DNA from: Priapulus caudatus
Taxonomy: Eukaryota; Priapulida; Priapulimorpha; Priapulimorphida; Priapulidae
Direction of reading: 5' to 3'
Assembly: GCF_000485595.1 (NCBI RefSeq)
Contig: NW_014577616.1
Span: 35,870-74,210, forward strand
Length of the DNA stretch: 38,341 nucleotides
The notes beneath the pieces are model-generated. The model had not been told where the DNA came from, did not search any database, and saw only the letters and a program-made list of their open reading frames with translations. Shown here piece after piece: positions 1 through 38,341 of this stretch (positions are counted from its first letter, which is position 1; each line of letters begins with the position of its first letter). Both the position numbers and the translations under genes were made by a program.

Positions 1-71
<71 letters not shown>
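1..71. repeat. (GT)n microsatellite at window edge
   Basis: An uninterrupted run of GT dinucleotides opens the window, so its true length is unknown. A similar GT run at 3096-3140 precedes the sister copy of the sequence that follows here. Confidence 0.95.
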
Positions 72-74
<3 letters not shown>

Positions 75-690
75 TTATCTTTCCGCGCACGCAGACTTTT
101 GTTCACTACGCCATAGCATACGCATATCTTCATCCTTGCTTCTCAGCCAAAAGCAAAACGCATTGCTGACTATCGTTATTCAATTAAGCAACCGCTATCC
201 GTGGTGGTTGCTACGAACAGCGTTACGAGTGCTACTCAGAGTGCAGGCGCTCTACCCATGGTATGCTACAATATCGGATATTTTGTCAGTATGGCTGTCC
301 ATAATTGCCGTTGGCACATAGACTAGCAATTTGACGCTAACATTTAGTTTCATGGGTTTGAAACACAATGGCCCACAATCGTGACATTGAAACCCGTCCG
401 AGAGAGTAACCCGTGCCGATGAAAATAGCCTCTGCTCAAACCGAGTTTCATTGTTGGGGATTATGTCAAATAACTCGTTTTATCCTTTGATATACGTTTT
501 TAGTTTTCCGTGTCGTATTTCGTGCGTACGCCCATGCTCAAGAACGTGCTTGTTTACATGTTTAGCCAAGCTGGAAAGCTCGAGTATGGTAGCCGAGATG
601 GCTACGGATATTTTTATTCCAAATTCATTTTTATTTCAAATTAATTTTCATTTCAAATTCATTTTCATTCCAAATTCATTTTCATTTGTT
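72..690. repeat. Copy 1 of a ~620-bp direct repeat (sister at about 3140-3790)
   Basis: This stretch aligns co-linearly with about 3140-3790: GT run, then a shared unique-looking ~500 bp, then the XhoI-like CTCGAG and the GCCGAGATGGCTACG start of the foldback arm, then the AAATTCATTTTCATT satellite. The two copies differ mainly by single-base insertions and deletions. After about 690 copy 1 stops matching and runs into unrelated sequence. No protein is convincing here. It may be a genuine segmental repeat, a dispersed repeat family, or an assembly duplicate. Confidence 0.75.
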
Positions 691-2604
691 GTGTTTTTTT
701 TTAGCAACAATAAATTACTTTGGTGTTGAACCCTCTCGCGGGAGTGTGAGATTAAAAGGATTACGTAATTAACAGCATCATTAGAGTGTATCATCAGCGT
801 TACATCAGAGTTAGATACATTCCGATAAAAATAATCACTGACATTCTAATAACAAAACTAAAAGCATTAACAACACTCTTAAAACCAATCTTTAAGCATT
901 TTAAGAGCTCGTTATCCAAACGTTAATGTTTACTAAATTACTAATTGCTTTACATAAATTTAAAAAGGATCTGGAAGCACAAATACAGAATAGCTGTGTC
1001 TGTTTAAGCAACCCTGTAGTACGAGAGATATTATTAATCACGGTCGACTTGAGGTAAAATGTTATTAAGATGATATGCGCGCATGCATATATGCAACATG
1101 TCCTGTGTCTAATTTTCCTGCCAGAAATTAGTCATCACGATGACATTTCGTATAATCGGGATTTTAATTTAATTGGACCGTCATTCATGCACACAGATTA
1201 CGGTACATTGTCGTTTCTCGTATTAAATTTGTTTACGACGACGTCAATACAGCTGTGCGAGTGTGACAATTAATGCTACACGTACATTTATCATGATCTC
1301 ACAATAAGCTGACGGTGTTTTTCGGCACGAAATTTGCGTCAGCGCAGTAATATGCAGAAACTGTTTATTACGCGCCGTCAGATTGACAAAGCACTAGTTA
1401 ATGCTTTACCGCTTTCAGCTAGAATTTCAACGTTTCAGAAATTTTATTATCGGCGCTTTATATAGACTAGGTACAATTCCATTAATCATTCCACAGCGAT
1501 GCTTACGCTGATTGGAGATTATGATAACAGAAATGTCTACAGTTCCTACCGTCGAAGACTTGCCCCGCAATAACTCAAACGTATAATAGTACTGCCGAAC
1601 GATGTGTTACGTCTATAAGCCCTGCTTCGGGCTTCAGTTTTACATTGAATGTCGCGCAAATTACGTGACCGCACTCGTTGACCAGTTAATGTTCCAATGT
1701 TGATAAATTAAGGTAATTGTTTTAAATATCGTGATTGCACGCACACACAGTATGCAGTCTTGCTTGGAATTTAAATTCTATTAGTCAATCTAGATATAGG
1801 TAGTTGTACAGTGGGGTTTTTAGGGGCCACTTTAGCGTAGCAGACTGAGTGACGCGATACCTAATTAGAATTAGAATTCGTTAAGGAACCCTTTTAGCGA
1901 ATTAGACACTCTAGAACTTAAATCGTTTTTAGATTAGCGATTACTGGCTGAACGAAAAGCCCTTGGAGACATTATAGCAGTTAATTATATTAGGAAACAT
2001 CTATCACTCATGACATCAACGATAAACTTCGTGATGTGTGGTTAGAGCAAGCTAGGGCAGCATGTGACTGGCCATAGAGTAATTGCAATGGTAGCTTACC
2101 TAGTAATTGGGTAGGAATGTATAGCAACCTCTCCGAGTTTCGACTAAATACTCTAACTACTTTGATAAATGAAGTAAGAAGAAATTAAGACACCTTGGTC
2201 TCGCGTAGGCGGCATGCCTTCACACGTGGATATTAAATATGTCGATAGATCATGATCAGTCAGAAGGTTGCCTCATGATAGGCAATACATTTTCACTAAT
2301 ATATAGGATATATTACTGGATATATTACACAAATATATTATAGGATTCTTGTCATACCCAAACACCGAGAGCCCCGTCGAGCGCTTGTAACAATCTCATC
2401 CCTATTGCAATTACGTCCGACACCGTTGTTAGCACGTGTGGGCAACCGTTATGCCAACTCAGTAAATTGATTTGCCGACCAGAGTCACAACAATCTATTC
2501 GAACGCTTGTTTACCCCTACAGGAACACTATTTGCACGTAGCATCGGAATTAGACCAGAAGCATCCGGTCGACAAGTGTAAAAGAAAAACGCGTCGAATC
2601 TAAC
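691..2604. other. 5' flank of the receptor gene, no gene seen
   Basis: About 1.9 kb of AT-rich sequence upstream of the receptor start codon. I see no convincing ORF, RNA gene or TATA box at a sensible distance. A locally AT-rich patch with repeated GGATATATTAC-like words lies at about 2300-2345. The 5' untranslated region and promoter must fall in or before this stretch, or in a further upstream non-coding exon, but the sequence alone does not place them. Confidence 0.6.
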
Positions 2605-34291
<31,687 letters not shown>

Positions 34292-36280
34292 TCGTTTGAT
34301 TCGATGTCATCCGTAATTCCACTGCCCGCGAAATGCTTCCGGAATCGGATGTTTTTCAGTGGTTATCTTTCGGTTCGTGAGAGAAATGCATCCGTGTATT
34401 CTGAAATGAACGGGGCTAAGTGAATTGGGTCACTTTGCTGCAAATCATCTCGCGCTAGTTGCTTTTCCTTAACATGGAAGCGGAAAACAGCGTAGGTGTA
34501 ACGTGAAAGTAAAACGCAGAAATTAGCTTCGAAAATACTGATCGCCTTTGGACGGATATGCTGACAACTTTCCCCGCGAGGTCCTCCTGTAATTACATTG
34601 AGAGCAAGGAACCTAGCGAAAGCCGATGTGGACATTTCATATATATGTGTCGAACACACAGGGTAGGAAAATGAACTTGGTAATGTCGTAATGTCAGCTC
34701 GGTATTATTGCAGAACAATGGGCGTAAATTAAACATTTTTTCATGTGCCATCGAACAGGTCATTGCGAGCACAGATAGTTGTGATTGCAACAAGTTGGGC
34801 TATGCTATCGTTATTCCTAGCAAATGATGTTTTAGATACAAAACTGGCGGAACACTGTGGACTATGGGTGAGAAATATCAGTCATGAAAGGTGGCGGTGA
34901 TCGGAAACTGTTGTGTAGATATTAGTCGGATTATTGACAAATCTGAGAGCGTATCATCGGTTAAACGAAAGCCATCATTTTGTGGTAAACGTCGGCGATG
35001 AATCTCGGGAAGCTGGGTGAAGCCATCAACCCGTGGTGATGTTAAGATACTTATGACGCAGTTAGGAAGCTGATATAAAGCCGTTATGTAGCTATACAAC
35101 AGTGTGTATAGAAACTCGAAGTATTGGCCCGCAAAAGCCGCTATATATCTTATTGTTGAAATGTATCTGTGGCCTGAAATATGTCAACTGTAAAGACTTT
35201 ATGAATACAAACGATATAAATCATACAAACGAGAGATGAATCGCGAATTCTTTCATGTGATATATATATATATATCTATATATATATCGTTGATTCTGTT
35301 AAAACCAAGTGCTTCAATGTTTGTGTTGCTACGCTGTTTTAATTGTTGTGAGCGCCTACTGCAGGGTATGACACTTTGTGCAAGATTTTTTGATAATAAT
35401 ATAAGTATAGGCCTTCTATATAGAGCGCTCACCGCGGCTATAGCGCGCGGCCATTGTGTTTGTTACAATCCAGTGGGTTCTAACTGCATACATCCGTCAT
35501 TCTTGTTTCGTGCTATCACCCTGCATTGTCCACTAGGCCAAAAATCGTTGTGTAGCCCGCGTGAACAGTTCTTGGCTTACTGATAAACTTTTGGTGTTTC
35601 TCTTCGGCGACCGCTATATACAGGTTTGCGTATAATCATACGCACTTAATATTGTTCTATCAACGGCTATCGGCTGTATCTCGTGCTATCGTCCCGGAGG
35701 AATGCTAGCTGTTATCTAACTCAAGAGATTGCCTAGCAGGCTGAAGTGGCATATTCGGCTTTAAATTATTATTTTTATACATCGGTAGTCGCTTTTCTCG
35801 TGGCTTTTATGAGGTCTCACGGGCAAGTAGAGTCTGTGAGGTTTATTATTGTCATATGCATCAAAACACACGTTACCGCAGGTTAGCTCCTTGCAAAGAA
35901 TCGTTATCGTTCTCGCTGAACAAGGGCACCACACGCAGATGCATGGAGCGAATTTTCAGTAGAAAATGCGATAAACTAGGCTGTTCAAAAAAATTGACTG
36001 CTTTACGCTGTACCAGGAAGTCTATAATACGTCATTATAAAATTGCCTATTATAGACTATCTGGTTATACTATGGAAGAGAGGATGGAATACTGGAATCG
36101 AGATGCCATTTCAACCACGCAGTCAGAATTCCGATTTAATATTATTGCTCTATTAACGTACCGAGTATTGCTCACGGCAGTTTAATGACGATAGACCTAT
36201 CCATAAAATTTCGTTGTTAAATCAATGAACAGATCAATAGAGCGTTGAGTATCGCGATCTCTATTATGTACTTTTGATAT
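34292..36280 (+). other. 3' flank / probable 3' UTR of the receptor gene
   Basis: No coding gene is convincing. The first AATAAA I noticed downstream of the stop is at 36325-36330, which would imply a 2-kb 3' UTR, but an earlier variant signal could be used. A TA run lies at 35258-35288. A 109-residue ATG frame at 35856-36185 has no recognisable motif. Confidence 0.45.
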
Positions 36281-36283
36281 ATA

Positions 36284-36319
36284 TCCATCCATTCATCCAT
36301 CCATCCATCCATCCATCCA
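36284..36319. repeat. (CCAT)n microsatellite
   Basis: About nine CCAT tetramers with one variant. Confidence 0.95.
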
Positions 36320-36591
36320 AAATTAATAAATAATATTTAATTAGGTGTAGTTTAGGTATAGTATTTCTATAGTTTAGCTTGTAAGCATCCATATTTTGTT
36401 TTGAAATTATCAGCTCTCGCGTATAATATATATGAAAACCATACGTGAGAACGACAGAACATTCAGTTAGGATCGAATCGAGAGTCTTTCAAAGATGAGA
36501 ATAGTCAGCACGGAGTGGGGCAAACATAAAATGTATTTTTGTTTTGTGGCAAAATATTTAGTAACCACGGTGTAGAAAAAATACGCTCAAG

Positions 36592-36702
36592 CACGTGTGT
36601 GACGTCAGCACTTTCTGCAGGTAAGTACGTTTGTGACGTCAGCACTTTCTGCAGGTAAGTACGTGTGTGACGTCAACACTTTCTGCAGGTAAGTACGTGT
36701 CG
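36592..36702. promoter_or_regulatory. Three 34-bp tandem units, each with a CRE and a splice-donor-like site
   Basis: TGACGTCA, the full palindromic cAMP-response element, lies at 36600-36607, 36634-36641 and 36668-36675. Each is followed by CACTTTCTGCAG/GTAAGT (GTAAGT at 36621, 36655 and 36689). An E-box CACGTG precedes the first unit (36593) and a fourth TGACGTCA lies at 37166-37173. Clustered CREs suggest a CREB/ATF-responsive enhancer or promoter. TTTCTGCAG followed by GTAAGT is an ideal acceptor abutting an ideal donor. Confidence 0.6.
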
Positions 36703-38240
36703 ATAATAAATTTGGAGAAAAAATCAGCACGTATCAGACTTAGGGCCTAGGTGCTGGGTTATGAAACTGTCTGAATTATGCATTAATATTAATTAACTAA
36801 ACTAAACTAAATGCCTGCGGGATATTACATGTTCACACACCACATTGTCACGAATTCGGCTTCGTGAAATCTAACAGCTAAAGTCTGCCTGTCAGTAAAC
36901 ATGTTACATTGGTAGTTCACACGCAGTTGCATCCCCGTGATGCAGATATGAAAACTCTTCTGTTACTCTTCATAATCTAAAAGAAAATTACCGAGTAGGA
37001 AAATGGCGCGCGGTGCGTTGCTAGTGACAACAACTAATATCAGCACTGTACGTGCTACCCCTACGTGGAGCCCGCGCTCATGCTCGGCCACACCAGCAGC
37101 TGCCAACACGATATACAAATAAGGCATGGCGTTATCATAATTGTTGACCGAATCGTCTGCGATGATGACGTCACGATGGTGAAAATGGAAACCCCTGCGG
37201 GAAAGGCAGCGAGAAACATGAGAATGATTTAATTAGTTCGGCTTGTTCGAAAACATGCGGTTATTGCGGCCAATTAACGATCAACGCACAACAAACGAAA
37301 TCGCGCAGTGATCGGTATTACAGGCCGGTGCGTTTACAGGCAAAATGCGCACGGGATGATAAAGGAATCAGTGTTTGCCGTTGCTTTACTACTAACAGAG
37401 ATATGATGCGTAAAAATGTGATGAAATGCGATACAAATGAATCAAACGAAATATTGTGTGCATGAAAATCGCATCAGATTTATTCATCTGAGATTGTCAG
37501 TATATAGCAACGGTCCGGAGATTAATTATTGAACTAATTAAATTTTTCTAATTAGAACTGGTTTAGGTAAATTGGTAACTAATTTTAAATCGGACAGTTT
37601 CACGGTTAATAAATTTATTTCCCTTGTGGTTGCCGTAGTTCATTTAAAAACACGCATCGCGAATCCTTTCGTAAAATTATAAACTAATTCCATATCTGAA
37701 CTAATTTAAGCGTGTTAATGAAATTCTACGACAAATCTACTTCATCCTCATGTCTGTGTTTGCAAGCAACGCAAATACCAGGACTCCTATAGGTAACCCG
37801 ACACATTACACGTAACATTGCACGCATGCGTACACACAAGCACACACAGGCAGTAAAGCTCTTAGCTCGCAAATGTACCATATGCACCCATAATACAGGA
37901 TTCATTTACGATAGCAATATATATTTAATACACATCAATATTTGATATACTGATATGCTGTCAATAAACCCACAGCTATCATTTTATTTGAAGCCAGGAA
38001 TTCTCATGATTGTCTCCAACCGTTTTCTCCACTGTTCTGATACTTCCGGTACTCCTTGCGCTACACCAAGTATTATAGTAAGACTAACATGTCATAGAAC
38101 ACTCGCACAACATTATTTTCTCCAATATGTGAACCGGTCTGCATTCCAAGTTAGATTTGTTTCCATAACATATTATGCACAGTCATTATGCCAACAAAAC
38201 GAGCGCGGGATTTTGGATCTCGTGTGATGCCATCGACCGG
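36703..38240. other. Intergenic stretch, no gene seen
   Basis: AT-rich sequence with one further CRE (37166-37173). A 90-residue frame at 37955-38227 carries no motif I recognise. Confidence 0.45.
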
Positions 38241-38247
38241 TACCCTG

Positions 38248-38256
38248 TCTCTCTCG

Positions 38257-38341
<85 letters not shown>
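38248..38341. repeat. (CT)n microsatellite at window end
   Basis: CT/CTCG dinucleotide run that continues beyond the window. Confidence 0.95.

Noticed and set aside
35856-36185. 109-residue ATG frame downstream of the receptor
   Set aside because: No recognisable motif, composition like flanking DNA, probably chance.
37955-38227. 90-residue frame near the window end
   Set aside because: AT-rich, no motif, no splice or promoter context.

Overview
This window looks like nuclear DNA of a non-vertebrate animal, probably a marine invertebrate. The reasons are spliced GT-AG exons, introns of 1.3 to 19.5 kb, heavy microsatellite load, a short TTAGGG run, and several animal transposon classes (gypsy-type LTR, foldback, hAT-like and TTAA-type MITEs, and an element encoding an XPG/FEN-type nuclease). 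I cannot name the species.

The one host gene I can assemble is a five-exon, plus-strand, class A (rhodopsin-like) G-protein-coupled receptor running from 2605 to 34291. Its exons are 2605-3065, 22540-22663, 23966-24189, 26387-26621 and 33878-34291. All junction phases agree (2, 0, 2, 0) and the product is 485 residues. It has seven-helix landmarks: GN in TM1, AAADLL in TM2, ERF in place of DRY, an ECL2 cysteine, FVLCWAP in TM6 and NPLIY in TM7. It resembles peptide-hormone receptors, but its ligand cannot be read from the sequence.

Intron 1 (3066-22539) holds a nested stack of mobile DNA. A foldback-type element (3686-18242) has long inverted arms made of a TTTCATTTTCA-type satellite and GT/GC-rich DNA. 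Its right arm was split by an LTR retrotransposon (5022-17296, minus strand), with AGTAC on both sides of the insertion. The left LTR of that retrotransposon was in turn interrupted by 2.77 kb (5211-7983), which carries a broken gene for an XPG/FEN-like nuclease with a C-terminal CXC cysteine motif and is flanked by a 41-bp direct duplication. The retrotransposon has a proline-tRNA primer site, gag, protease, an RNase H tail and an integrase zinc finger, but no reverse transcriptase. It also holds a second, indel-riddled gag-protease copy that may be an assembly patch.

Downstream of the nested stack, intron 1 continues with a 69-bp tandem duplication, a 38-bp-TIR element enclosing a tRNA-like pol III unit, a CACG minisatellite between 27-bp direct repeats, a TATA/E-box promoter-like block and a strong hairpin. 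Intron 2 has a long ACT repeat and a hAT-like MITE. Intron 3 has a TTAA-flanked MITE and an unusually long pyrimidine tract before exon 4. Intron 4 has a 765-bp inverted repeat, a 44-bp perfect palindrome, a gypsy protease relic and a higher-order tandem array (A-B-A-B-A-A). The 3' flank of the receptor gene has a three-unit 34-bp repeat, each unit with a perfect TGACGTCA and a CAG/GTAAGT splice-donor-like sequence.

Parts of the window (1-700, 3100-3950, 8742-11350) differ from their sister copies by frequent single-base indels. These parts may be uncorrected long-read sequence, so structural conclusions there are provisional.
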